From NCBI GenBank assembly GCA_038502055.1, contig JAXRKN010000032.1, positions 806,001 to 870,000 on the forward strand: a stretch of DNA of 64,000 nt, written 5' to 3'. The translations under genes were made by a program, and so were the position numbers. Source of the DNA: Tanytarsus gracilentus. Lineage: Eukaryota; Arthropoda; Insecta; Diptera; Chironomidae. A model generated the notes under the pieces. The model did not search any database. It was not told where the DNA came from and was given only the letters and a program-made list of their open reading frames with translations. Below are positions 12,601-24,303 of the stretch, piece after piece; the stretch's first letter is position 1, and every line of letters starts with the position of its first letter.

Positions 12601-15326
12601 AATTTACTTTTCCACTCATTAAACCTGTCTAATAAATTAGAATAAAAATAATTAAATGATGAATATTTCTTTCAGGGAGGCATTTGCTGTGTGGAACACA
12701 TCGTCTAAACTGGGCCTTGTGTCGGAAGGACTCATGCAGGAACTTTTTCATCAATTAAATTTTAGTCCCTCAAAAGAGCAAGGTATTTGATTATGTCTAA
12801 CAAACTTTGTTGTGTTAACTATATCATTTGTTTCTAGTTAACGATATGCTTCGAAATGCAAAACTTTACTCATCAAACGTACGATTTTGCAATGGAGTTT
12901 CGTTTGGAGAATTTGCAGTGCTGGCAGCTGATTATCGAAAATTTAGGTGAAATTCAAATAAAAAGCTCTAAACTTGCAATTTTAAAATTAAATTACAGTT
13001 CTAGAATCAACCAAAGTGGACAACAGCCATTCCAAATTACCTCATTATCGCCGAAAAGTACTCTTCGAGTGAAAAAGCAAATTTTTGTAGATCAAGGATC
13101 AACTTTAGTAACAGAAGGCAGTAAAGGCATTAACGTAATTAAGGAGGATGCAAAAGTTGAAGTATTTCTCGGAGGCTCGTGCAATCCAACGACATGGCGA
13201 GCGGATGTCGCAATACCTGAATTACAGAAACTTGGCATTTCCTTTTTCAATCCGGTAAATTAAATTTAAGTTAATTTTTTTTGATGACTTAATATTTTTT
13301 CTTCTTTTCTGCAGCAAGTATCCGAGTGGACGCCTCAATTGATGAAACTTGAGCATCAAGCAAAACAAAAAGCGAAAATTCTCTTTTTTGTAATCGACTC
13401 CGTTACACGAGCATCTGCTGGCGCTATTGAAGTCGCTCATCTTGCAGCTCAAGATCAACAAAAGCATTTAATTCTGGTCTTTCATCCCTACAAGCGAAGG
13501 CAGGAAATTTCACGGGAAGAAATTTCAGAAGAGTAATGAAATAGAAATTTTAATGTAGCCTAAATTAATTTGATTCCTTTTCTTTAGGGAATATCTTGAC
13601 TTGTCTCGAAATCAAAAGCTTCTTAAGCAGCTCGTAACACGACGTGGCATACCCGTGCTCGACAACATACAATTGGGATTACAAAAAATCAAAAACGTTT
13701 TGAATGGAGAGGAGGGTCCAACTAACGTCACATCACAAACTGTTGTGGGATCTCGATTAATGTAAGTGAAATGGTTTGAGTAATAATAAAGATTCTATTA
13801 AAATTTTATAATTTACAGATCCGTCCAACGTTCGTACGATCGAGTCTCAAACAGTGAAAACGGAGGCATTACACTAAAACAATGCAGTCAACAGCTCTTG
13901 TCACTAGGCTACAGAAAAGATCTTATTTCGTGTGATAGTCTCAAACGTATTCTAAATTTGGCGCGAGAGGTTGTACGAATCGAATCATCGCCAAGTAGTT
14001 CCCAGGAATCTTCAACATCATCGGATAAAAATTTAGATTCATTGTTAGTCACGCGAGAAGAATTTTCTGTCATTTCCTCATATCTTTCGATTTTGCAACA
14101 AGAAATTGAAGAGAACTGCTGTGTATCGCCAATCAAAGGAACCAATCTTCCTCCACCACCCATTTTCCTCACCAACTCTCCAGAAGTCTTAAATCAATAC
14201 AGCAAACAATGTTCACAAACAGGTAAAATTAATAATAATAATAATTGTTGGGAATGATGTCATAATTTTATTTTATTAATCAAATAGAGGACAACGAATA
14301 CATTTACCAACATTCTTCTTCCTCATCGTCGCTGCAATCAAATCGAAATGCTATCAACAGAAGCTTCACAATTCATGAGAGCACATCGAGCACAACAACA
14401 GTAAATGAGGAGCATCGAAATGGAATTGTCATGATTTCGACATCGAACGGCCCACGTAGTGATAGCAGTCGAGATAGTGGACTCGATTATCGAGACAGCG
14501 GCACGTCATCTCCACAGCCAAATGAGAGCGGTAACAAAATTAACTTGATGAACGGAAGTAGCGGAAGCTCGCTCCTTTCAAGCAGCAATACAAAGACCAC
14601 TGACGAAGATTTTAATGATAATGATAGCGATTCAAATGACTCTGTATTTAGTACAAGCAGCTCTCTAGATGAAGATTCAAATTTGGAAATACGCGACATT
14701 TATCTTGGCGGCAGCTGTATGCTTCGAACGCACTGGCGACGTGATATTGCCATTCCACACCTGAAGGTAAATTAACTTTAGTGAAACTATCTTCAATAAA
14801 CCAAGTATTTTTTCAGGCAAGAAATATTTCCTTCTACCTACCAACAATTCACGAGAACTTAACGATCAAAGAGGAAAAGAAAAAGTGTGGAGACTACAAA
14901 CTGGAAGAGCTTGAAAAGCCATCGAATGATGAGGCCGCAATGTATAGTCCCCGAGTTCTCGATTCAAGTCGCGTTCTTCTCTTTGTCATTACGAATGAAA
15001 CACGCTCCCTAGCACCCATGACACTCGCAGCACATTACATTGGACTCTCTTATAATGTCGTTCTTTGTATTCAAATGCTACCCGATGACTGCAAAATAGG
15101 AAATGAAAAAGTAAGAAATAAATCATTGATTATTGTATCAAAATTAATCTTCTTCTTTTTAAAAATAAAGTTAACATCATCTGCTGTCAAAGACTATAAT
15201 CGTGGACGTACATATTTGAAGGATCTGGCCGAACGTCAAAATATCCCCGTCTTCAGTGAGATTAAAGATGCACTCAACTGCGCAATCGATAAAGTGAAAT
15301 CTTCGAAACCTCGATGCTCAGTGTAA
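6942..15326 (+). CDS. raw: Raw-like protein with two nucleoside-deoxyribosyltransferase-like domains
   Basis: Ten coding exons join in frame to 738 aa: 6942-6961, 12676-12782, 12838-12946, 12999-13254, 13315-13532, 13588-13761, 13819-14222, 14288-14766, 14817-15110, 15171-15326. The first exon encodes only MAQEFLR and lies 5.7 kb upstream of the rest; its codon phase matches exon 2. Residues 1-78 form a compact helical module. Residues 132 to about 285 are a nucleoside 2-deoxyribosyltransferase-like domain (FLGGSCNPTTWRADVAIPEL). A Ser-rich linker follows, and residues 563-738 repeat the domain (YLGGSCMLRTHWRRDIAIPH). I assign it to Drosophila Raw, a negative regulator of JNK signalling in dorsal closure, from the domain type and overall plan; this is recall, not a search. 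Glu203 in repeat 1 falls where the family's catalytic glutamate lies. The aligned residue in repeat 2 is Leu659, so any enzyme activity is doubtful. Confidence 0.75.
9651..9688. repeat. (TC)19 dinucleotide microsatellite
   Basis: An uninterrupted TC array of 38 bases lies inside the first intron of raw. It is the longest perfect simple repeat in the window and could form a GAGA-factor-type binding region, which is inference only. Confidence 0.9.
9867..9985. promoter_or_regulatory. Candidate GATA-factor cluster
   Basis: Two overlapping AGATAA motifs on the plus strand (9867-9877) are followed, about 90 bp on, by three TTATCT motifs (9965, 9970 and 9980), which are the same site on the minus strand. 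Five WGATAR sites in 119 bp is more than AT-rich sequence would usually give. A similar overlapping set occurs at 448-463. Function as an enhancer is inference. Confidence 0.35.
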
Positions 15327-16918
15327 ATTAATAGCTGCAAAAGTAACAAAACTAAATAGTTTCACAAATTCCTTTTAAACATCACACGCTTAGAAAACTA
15401 AACTTTTTTAACCTTTACAATATTTAAGCAAAAAAAAAAGTTGGTATACACACAATGACACATTTTTCAAAACTATCATAAATTAAATACTTAAATACTT
15501 TGAATTCTTTTTTGATAGATATTTATATTCTTAAAGATCACAATTTTTTAGACGAGCATTATATAAGTTGAAAAGTGTAAATATTATATTGTAATTATTT
15601 TTTGAAATTTTCTTTATTTAAACCAATTTAAAATAGTTTTAAGTTTACTTTGAAATAATTTAGTTGAATTTTTTTCTCTTCAAAATAAATAGAAACAAAT
15701 AACAGAACTGAAATCACCGAAATAGAAGAAAATTCTTCATGTTTAAACTTTTATATTTCAGTGAATTTCGTTTGCTGTAAATTAATGCGAGTTTTCTCAT
15801 TTTTTCCCTAATTTTTTTATTTTTCTCCATTCTCATTTAAAATCTTATTTACTACGTATTTTTCTCCATTCATTTTCCTAGACTTGGCTCCAATCGTGGT
15901 CTATTTTTTAAATATAATAATTTTTTCAACATGGTTAGCAGTAAAGATTTTTCTTTATGAAAATACTTTAAACTTTGCGCATATGCGTAAGTTTCACTTT
16001 TCAAATAAAGATAAAATCCATCACTATTTTTTTCGCTTAAGCTTTCTATCGCAATCATAAACTCTACAAACAAACTAGTGTGTTGTCTTCTACATGTTCT
16101 ACATCATTCCATTTTACAATTCTAAATTGACTCAAAAATTTCCAATTCTTTTTGTACCAAGTCGTCAATATATCTCTAAATAATTTTTGTGGTTTTCATT
16201 GTTTGGTGGAATGTTTTAAAATTTAATGTTTCCTCCAGTTAAAACATCTCTCTAGTATCTGCATATTAAAAATAATATATTCAACGTTAAAATTGTTAAA
16301 ATATTATTTGCTTATCTTTATATTTGTCTTCACTATCCGCATCATATTTGGCAAAGGCTCAAAGAAAAGAGGAAAAAGCCTTTTTTTTTTTCAAGAAAAC
16401 GGCATCCATGTGTGTTAAAGCGTCTATCAAGTGAGATGGAAAATTATTATAAGAAAAACTTTTTCCAGAGCAATTGCATTTTTGATGGTGTTTGAGCTCT
16501 CATGGAACTAAACGAAATTTTAAGTTAAAAATTTTTCTTAAATATTCTAAAGTTCATAACAAAACACGATCAACAATTTTTTTTACGTTCATAGTCATGG
16601 AGCAACTCAAGAACATTAATTTGAGCTTTCCTCGAAAAATCTTTTGTCGTCCGCTGCATAGCTGCTGTTGATTATTAATTAATTTTTGAAGGTTACTAAA
16701 GCCAGGAAAGCTGAAAGAACTGTATTATGGATGTCCTATTAAAGATCTCATGATTTTTCCTCTTACATATTAATTAATTTAAAAAATCCTAGTAATGATA
16801 TAGAAAAAGGACGTTTTTGTATGTGAGTGTTTCTTTTTTCTTCACAACTATATTTCTTAAAGTCATTTTGTTGCTCATTAATATTCATATTTTTTATATA
16901 TACGCACATAACAACAGT
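15327..16918. other. Convergent intergenic region, raw/FBXL16
   Basis: These 1.6 kb between the 3' ends of raw and FBXL16 are AT-rich and carry several AATAAA-like signals. They are best read as two long 3' UTRs plus spacer. No coding segment or RNA gene is recognised. Confidence 0.5.
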
Positions 16919-19102
16919 TTATTCGATAATCAAACAACGTGGCAAGTGCTCTCGAAGGTATGCAAAAAGCTCTTGAGATGCGCCTGCACAATTTGTAAGC
17001 TCTAATTCTTGTAGATGACGCAGTTGGATAATGCTACTCAAGCCACTCGAGGTCAGTAGCGGACAACCGGCGAGTGAAAGCACTTGCAGATTTCTCATTG
17101 AGCATAAATGTTGAAGTCCAAAATCTCGGATTTGCGAGCACCAACGCAAAAAGAGTGTGTTGAGAGAAATCATTGTCGAAACATAGCCAATGCCAATATC
17201 AGTGATGTGAATGCATCTAAAAATAGACGAGACAAAATTTCAATCATAATGCAGACGAATGCTTAATAAATTGTGTGTGTTGAATTTAGAGTTCATTCAA
17301 TATTTATTGATTCGACAAACCTATCTAGTGTGAGCTCCTCGAGCATATTCAGGTCACAGGCTATGTATTCCAATGCGGCATCGGTTATTCTTGGACACCA
17401 ACTTAGATCAAGAGCTCGAAGCTTTTGAAGATTTTCGGCAATCAATTCTACTCCATCGTCGGTAATTTTACTGCATCCCGAGAGAGATAGTACGGTTAGA
17501 TGCGGCAGAGAGTGCACTAGAATCGAATATTACTTAGTGAAAATTCTTCTTTAAAAATAAATTTTAAAACCTATATTGACGACTCCGTGATTTGTAAGCT
17601 CCCAACATGAGGTTAATCTAAGGATACTCAGAGAGTGACTTTGCTTTGGCGAAAAGTATGATAACGCACTATCTGTAACGTGATACGCCTAAAAAGTTCA
17701 ATTAAGTGTTAAACATATATGTTTTTATAAATTATGTTTTAAGCATTACCTGTAGAGAAAATTCGTAAAGAGAAGGGAGAAGTTGTGCGACAGCACCGAC
17801 AGCCTCATCCGCCACGTTAATGCAATCGGCCAGCGATAAGCTTACAATACGACTGTTAAGGCAAGCCCATAATCCTGCCTCAGTTATTTCATTGCAGCCC
17901 GCAAGTTCAAGTTCAAAGAGTGACTAAAAAATCGATTATTTAGCATATATTCTAGATAATGATGTTCATTCAGATATGAGTTACGCGTGGAAAAAATTTG
18001 CTTCTAAAAAAATACTAGCAAATAAAATGGGTCAAAAGCTTTAATTCGCTTTATGCTTTCAATTTTTAGCTCAAAGTATTGCGAAATTATAAATATAATA
18101 ATAAAAATTAAAAATGTATTTGTTGCGTGCGTTTCGATTGAGAAATTATGATAATCGTGCTTCATATGAATAATTTACAAAATCGTTTTTCGAATAATTT
18201 TTCTTATAATTTTGACTTACTTGCAAGTGATCTAGAAGAGCCTCTAAGCCCCGGTCCGAAATTGTGGAGCTCCGTAAGCTCAGCGAGTGAATGTGTTTCG
18301 AGGCTAATGGAAAAGAATGTACAATGTCTAGGGCAATTTCGTCAGACGCTCCATTAAGGGCAATCGAATGGAATCCCCGCCGAATAATGGAATTATAAAG
18401 CTTGACTTTATCCTGATTTGATGTAGCTCTAAATTCACGACATTGAAGAACTGGCACAAGGCCATTGAAATAGCTGGGATTTCTGTATAAAATATCTCGC
18501 CATGTTGTGCAGACCATCGCCAACTCACGTCGTTCATAGGATGAAAAGTAGAAGAAGAATTGCTGGAGAAATTTTTCATCGAGAAACAATTGCTCGATTG
18601 ATAGGATGGGAGAAGACATGGTTGTGAAGCGTTTTGTCGTCAATTGAGGTTTCGCATGATATTTTCGCAGAGATTGCGGTGTCGTTTGATTGGAAATGGA
18701 ACCTTGCGGACTATTAACTGAGCCTCCACTCATTTTATTGTGGAAAAAGCTACTATTGTGATGCTGCTTGCTCTGATGATAACGATAGGGCTTCTCCGGT
18801 GTGGTGGTTGTTGTAATTGACATCGAATTCTGGGCATTATTATTATTTATGTTGTTAATAATGTTATTACTATTATTATTATGTACATTATTGTTGTTGG
18901 AAGAGCCACCGCCACAAAATACGTTCGTAACACGCTCCATTACTGAGGTCTTGCCCACCACAATTGAGGTGTTGACCGTTGTTGACGACGATGATGATGA
19001 TGATGTTGTAGAATTGCTTGAATGTTTCCGTAAGCCATTAATTCGTTTTGTCAACTCGGCACTGGCTCGTTCAACGATTGTGTTTTGTGATGACATTTTC
19101 AT
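16919..19102 (-). CDS. Fbxl16: F-box and leucine-rich repeat protein 16 (FBXL16)
   Basis: Five exons in transcript order (18221-19102, 17750-17923, 17571-17688, 17321-17516, 16919-17216) give 555 aa. After a low-complexity N-terminus with Ser, Thr and long Asn tracts (residues about 30-100), a divergent F-box (about residues 168-215) is followed by leucine-rich repeats to the C-terminus. Stretches such as LSLSGCSKITDDGVELIAEN, LDLSWCPRIT and the ending LPRCLIIE match the vertebrate FBXL16 family closely. FBXL16 is an atypical F-box protein; mammalian work links it to PP2A-B55 binding and stabilisation of other SCF substrates. The start ATG at 19102 is the first in frame; a second Met lies two codons later. 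The gene points away from the F-box/E2 gene at 20326, across 1.2 kb. Confidence 0.92.
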
Positions 19103-20325
19103 CGGGAAACTTCCTGTTTTTTGTTGCCACTATACACTTTATTTTTGAGATTTTCTTCTCCCCTCTCTCCCTATCTTCCACTCAAAAGTTATGCAATAGT
19201 TTAGTATGCACTGAATTGTTTCTTCAAAAATTTAATAATTCAATTGACTCATTATTTTCCAATTTGCGTTCTCCTTCGGACTTTGAAAATGTGAGAATTA
19301 AATTTTTAAAATACTTTACTTCAGATTATTTTTTTGAATAAAAACTTCTATTTTCCTTTGATGTGAATGCACATAAAATTACAACTTGTAATATGTGTCA
19401 CTTTTTAAACTCTGTATATATGCTTTTTTTTAAATCGATTTCATTTCACTTAGCATAGAATTTTCTTTTTTTTTCGTGCATTCCTTCTGTGTGAACAGTC
19501 GAAAATAATTGTCATCGACTAACAATAGCACGAGTTAATGACACTTTACGTCATTTTGCGTGCATTTTATGAGAATGATTTAGAAGATTAAGATTTAGTA
19601 ATTTTTGTGTGCTGACACAACAAAGAGAAAATATGATGTACGTATATGTAAAAGCACTTAGGAGCAAATGAGAGAAAAATCCATTGTTAATGAATTTCTT
19701 TTAAAAGACTCTTCTCCTTTTTTGACCCCTCTGTGTCTTATGTACATATAAGAAATAATTTTTTTTTAAGACAAAAAAATTATATCAGAAAATTTTGAGT
19801 CAAGATTTTGAAGAAGAAAGATTGCACAGATTGTATCAGCTCCATTTTTTTTACCCACTCAAAACCAGCACAACGATATCGATTAAAGTTCTTTTAAAAG
19901 CTAAACTTTTAATTTAGTGAAACAGCTCAAAAATTTAAGTAAATTCAAAAAGTTTAAGTTTCTTGTGATAAGACTTGGTCGAGAATGAAAAGAATCGACT
20001 AGGATCTTGCGCGAAAATTGTTACGGGAAATTTTTTCTTGGTGCATGCGCGTTTCAGTTGTTATTAAAAGCATGTACTTGCATGTGCTAATTGTCATCTC
20101 CAAATAAAGACTAATATTACAAACATAAACTTAAATAGTTAGCCACATAATTTTGATTAATGGAGTTATTTAAAAAATTTACACTATCGATTTGTTTTAG
20201 AATGAAACAGTTCCATATTTGAATTTTGCCGCACTTTTATTTGTTTACAAAAATAAAATTAAAAGAGCCGAATAAAAAATTAATTAAATTTTTGGACTTG
20301 ACGTGAATATTAAAAATATTTTACT
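19103..20325. other. Divergent intergenic region, FBXL16/F-box-E2
   Basis: This 1.2-kb AT-rich spacer separates two head-to-head genes and must contain both promoters and the 5' UTRs. It holds no recognisable exon, repeat family or RNA gene. Confidence 0.5.
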
Positions 20326-21801
20326 ATGGCAGCTGGACCCTCGAAACAATCTTCGCTGAAATCATTAGAAATTGATGGAGAATTTCAGGAATTTTGTGAG
20401 AACTTCGCATTTTCCGATACCGTAATTAAATTTTTAATATAAGCTAAAAGTCTTTATTTTGGCTTAATATATTTAATTAATTTAATTATTTTAGGATCAA
20501 TGCTTTATTTGTAATGGATATTATGGATCTAATTTTGCGGAAACAATTTGTGGAGTCTGTCACAGCTTCGTTTTTCACAATGAAGATGCAATGGAAATTG
20601 AAAATCATAATATTACAAAGTTTTCGGAAGGCTCGGACGAGGACTCAGGAAATGAGGAAGACGAAATGCCAAAAGAGGAATTAGACGATAGTAGTGAAGC
20701 TGAGAGATTTAACATGAACTTTGTTAATAGACGATTAAATGTGGAACCACCTAGAGATGTTGCTGAATTTGTGGACTTACTTTCTAGGCCGAGGGCCGAA
20801 GAGAGAGAATTAATTAAGGATGAGATTGTGGAGACGCTTCCAGTTGAAATTCTTCTCAAAATATTCTCATATCTCGATGATATTTCTCTCTATGTGTCGA
20901 GTGAAGTGTGCAAAAAGTGGAAACAAATTCTATCAAAAAACATTCCACAAGCATTTTGGAAACGAGTTACCAAGGAGAGATTTCCTCTTTTTCAACAAAT
21001 CATCAATGTACCAAACTGGATGAATATGTACTGCACTCTAATGAAAACTTGTTTCTGTCGCATATGCATCGTTCAAATGTAAAAAAAAATATTCTATACT
21101 TATCGCATGAGCTTTAAAAAAAACTTTTTCCCTCTCAGGGCGAACAAAACTCCCATCTCGGGTGGAATCAATCACTTACGAGCAAGACGTTTAAGAAACG
21201 ATATCCGTTCAATCGCACAAGAGGGATCGACTGGAATTGATGCTGTTCCTTTAGACTTGCAAGAAAGTAATTGATTGTTTTACTTAAATTATGTTATTTT
21301 TAACGATATATCGCGATATCATGCTCATCGTGAATAATTCATTTACAGCTCACTGGCAAGCATCAATAATTGGGCCTCAAGGATCACCTTACGAAGCGGG
21401 TCGATTTTTTCTCTACATTCGATTTCCTTACAACTATCCCATGAAACCACCAGAAATACGATTTCTAACAAAAATTATTCACCCGAATGTCAGTCGTCAT
21501 GGAGATTTAGGTAAAATGAATAAATTTAGCATAGATAAGTAAAATTTAATTACAAAAAACAGGTATCGATATAATTCAAAGTAACTGGTCAGTATCCATC
21601 ACCATCGCAAAACTACTGCTATCAGTTCAGAGCTTACTCACCGACCCCTTCACAAATATCTGTATGGAACCTAAAATTGGAAAGCTCTATGAGCACGAAA
21701 GAGCTAAATTTAATGCTCTCGCACAGTACTGGACTTGGAAATATGCTATGACTGAGGTGCTTCCAACAGATCTTTTTTCACTTTATTCGAATTGCGAGTA
21801 A
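20326..21801 (+). CDS. F-box protein fused to an E2-like (UBC) domain lacking the catalytic cysteine
   Basis: Five exons (20326-20421, 20495-21078, 21139-21266, 21349-21510, 21563-21801) give 402 aa. Residues 35-54 hold a CX2C...CX2C motif (C35, C38, C51, C54) that may bind zinc. An acidic linker follows, then an F-box at about 143-190 (LPVEILLKIFSYLDD). From about 240 to the end is an E2 fold close to UBE2D (HWQASIIGPQGSPYEAGRFF; HPN at 314-316; WTWKYAM near the end). In active E2s a cysteine follows the HPN motif within GxICLDIL. Here the aligned segment is GDLGIDII and glycine 324 replaces cysteine. The glycine codon spans the exon 4/5 junction, and both splice sites are canonical. The protein is probably a scaffold or E2-mimicking SCF subunit rather than a conjugating enzyme. 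I do not know a named orthologue. It ends 72 bp from the stop of the convergent sorting-nexin gene. Confidence 0.85.
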
Positions 21802-21873
21802 ATATGAATACAAAAAAAATACATAACTTTATAAAGTATTTTTAAGCTATATGTAATCTATGAGTGTTAGTTA

Positions 21874-23363
21874 TTATTTAAAGAAAGCACATTTAGCTTC
21901 AAGAAGCTGCCGTGTCTCAACCTGTAGCTCTGGAAGATTATGGAGGACGTGGCGAATATAAACTTGTAATCGTTGCCTGCGATCTTCAACGAAATCAAAA
22001 TCCATGTTTCCAATTTTCTTTTTTGGCGGAAAATCTAAAATCTTAATTTGAATATGTTGCTTCTTCAGGTCCTTATGTAACTTATAAAAGTCACGATATC
22101 TTTTGAACACAGTCCAGATATCGCTGCCGTTTGTCGCTCTAAGATTAATCTCATACACATAATAGTTTGTCTTTGTCTTTGCTTTTCGCAAAACGGCACG
22201 TGGAATTGACACCTGAAAACTGGCCGCTGTATTTACTTTATTGGCATTGAGCAATTGCCTTAATCTCGTGTTTTCAGCGGTTAAATCCAAAATTTGTTGC
22301 TCCAATTCCACTATTCTTTCACGTTGCTTTTGTATCGTGCTGGTATCTTCAATTTTATTCTTTTCATCCATTTTTTCTTCAAATTCTACTTGGCTCACTG
22401 TGCTTTCTGGCATTTCAATTACTTCCTCATTCTCCTCCGAGGATGTTGAAGAAATTGTGTCATCGTCATCTTTAGCATCAAAAAACGAATGAGATGAAGA
22501 TTCGGTAGAGACTGACGCTCTATCAAAAGAATGTTCATTTACTGGTTCAGTGTAACTGATAGAAGGTGTCTTAATAGCTGAAACAATCTCCGATTCCTTC
22601 TTTTTAATTGCTGTTGTATCCTCAAAGTTATCAATTTGATTTACTTTTTTCGGTTTACTTATGCTAGATCTCACCGCATTACTTCCACTTTCAATTACGG
22701 GTTCAATTATGCTCAACGGTTTACTACTTGAAGACACATTTAATTCGGGTATGTCTATTTTGATGGCAAAAAGAATATTGTTGATGTCACTCGAGAGTTT
22801 AACTAAAATTTCAGCTTTTTCATCTCGCAAAAGAGCATGCGACTCAAAATAATCAGATAAATTATCTGCATTTATCCATGTAAGAATATAACGGTCGAGA
22901 CAACACTCATTCAATCCATTTCTTATCAGTGCTTTTGCACGTGCTTTATCGGTCCATAACTATACAAAAAAAATTGTTGCACCTAATTTAAATTGACACA
23001 ATTTTCTTATTGCATACTCACATTTTTAAAATTATTAAATCGTTTCTGTTCATCGGAAGACAAATATTTTGAGGCAAATGACCAGAACATGCTTCCATTG
23101 CAATCTGTCTGGATACTGGGGATACTGCTACAATTATTAATTGCATTGCTTAATAGTTCTTGAACGTTGCTTAGTAGGGATGTTTTGAGGCCATTTTTTA
23201 AAACTTTCTCCCAACACTCAATTAAATTTTGAATTTCAATTTCATCTTCAGTCACTATTTTTTTTCTTCCTCCTCCATATTTAGCTGTCACTTCTCTCGT
23301 AATATTAATTAAATCATTCAATAGACTTCTTTTATCGTTCTGGATTTTAATTGTTGGGTTCAT
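21874..23363 (-). CDS. Snx29: RUN and PX domain sorting nexin (SNX29-like)
   Basis: Two exons (23022-23363, 21874-22959) give 475 aa. Residues about 30-175 form a RUN domain (LIECWEKVLKNGLK, MFWSFASKYL, RNGLNECCLDRYILTWI). A Ser/Glu-rich linker and a short coiled coil (about 309-357) follow. Residues 362-475 are a PX domain with the phosphoinositide-binding RYRDF motif. RUN, then coiled coil, then PX is the order seen in SNX29; at 475 aa this is much shorter than human SNX29 (813 aa). A role in endosomal membrane trafficking is inferred from the domains. It is convergent with the F-box/E2 gene and lies in tandem with the UPF0235 gene 203 bp away. Confidence 0.8.
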
Positions 23364-23566
23364 TATAATTTTTAATCAGAACATGAAAAATTTGCGTTTC
23401 TTTGTTTATGTACTTTCTTTTATGCGGACAATTCTTTATAAAATAAATGAAATAATTTTTTTCAACTCAATATTGTGTAAATTTATTAAACGCACGTGTT
23501 CAAGTAATCACCCTTAGGTGCCTGATAGATTCATCGAGAAGTCGAAAATTTGATTTGCTTCTAAAT

Positions 23567-23989
23567 TTACTGATTTATTGAATCATTTATGATTTCTCTT
23601 ATTCTATCGATTGATAAATTTGTATCTCTAGAAATTGTGACAACTTTGTTGCGACTTTTGTTTCCTTTCTCCAGACTCACATTAGATTTTCGGACGTTAA
23701 ATACTTTTGATAGAAATGAGATTAACTCGGCATTCGCTTCGCCATCAACCGCTGGAGCTGCAATTTTTACTTCGAGACCATCTTCTTCAGAGATTCCAAC
23801 TACCTGGTTTTCCTTACTGCCTGGTTTTGCAAAAACTCTGATAGATATGTCCCCCCCACTTTTTAATTGAATCGCATCGGTGCCTGTGCTTATTGGTTTC
23901 GGAGCTAATTCTATTTCTTTCTTTAAGCTTTTTGATGTTTTTGGGGGCATCGTTGATAATTTAGTAACCGTTTGAAAATATTTTTTCAT
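23567..23989 (-). CDS. UPF0235 (DUF167) family protein, C15orf40 homologue
   Basis: This is a single-exon gene of 140 aa. Residues about 45-135 match the small DUF167/UPF0235 fold (ISIRVFAKPGSKENQVVG, GEANAELISFLSKVFNVRKS, LEKGNKSRNKVV), found from bacteria to human C15orf40. Molecular function is unknown for the family. The first 44 residues are basic and Ser/Thr-rich; translation from Met1 could give a mitochondrial presequence, while an internal Met (MPPKTSK) would give a shorter form. It is head-to-head with the KCTD3-like gene, 314 bp between start codons, so the two probably share a promoter region. Confidence 0.88.
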   Translation of the reverse strand: MKKYFQTVTKLSTMPPKTSKSLKKEIELAPKPISTGTDAIQLKSGGDISIRVFAKPGSKENQVVGISEEDGLEVKIAAPAVDGEANAELISFLSKVFNVRKSNVSLEKGNKSRNKVVTISRDTNLSIDRIREIINDSINQ

Positions 23990-24303
23990 TAATTTTCTTT
24001 AAAACAAAAAAAACTTTTCTAAAATTTAATGTAAACAAAAGTCATCTGTTGTTTGTGTACGTTTGTTTGTGTTTGTAAAATTCGATGAAATTGTGCTGAT
24101 GAGTCAATTTGGAAAAGTTAAATTTTTAATATCTAAAAGCTATTTGAAGGATTTAAAAGTAATTTAATAGCAATCTCTCAGTGATAGATTATTTGTAAAA
24201 CATGAATTAAACTAAAAAAATTGAGATTTTTGACTTTAAAATCAAAAATAATAAATTGACCTGCTTTTCCTGTGTTGCAAAATTAATAAATTAAAGCTTA
24301 AAA

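Larger units (their letters stand above)
6962..12675 (+). other. raw: Large first intron of raw
   Basis: This 5.7-kb intron is far longer than the 50-120 bp typical of this window, which points to embedded regulatory DNA. It contains a perfect 16-bp palindrome (7646-7661), a short TC run (7768-7785), a (TC)19 microsatellite (9651-9688), five GATA motifs in two opposed groups (9867-9886 and 9965-9985) and a GA run (12497-12514). I found no other conserved exon in it. Open frames such as 8935-9141 have no coding character. Confidence 0.5.

Noticed and set aside
18801..19341. Plus-strand ORFs opposite the FBXL16 first exon
   Set aside because: They are antisense shadows created by Asn/Ser codon repeats of FBXL16.
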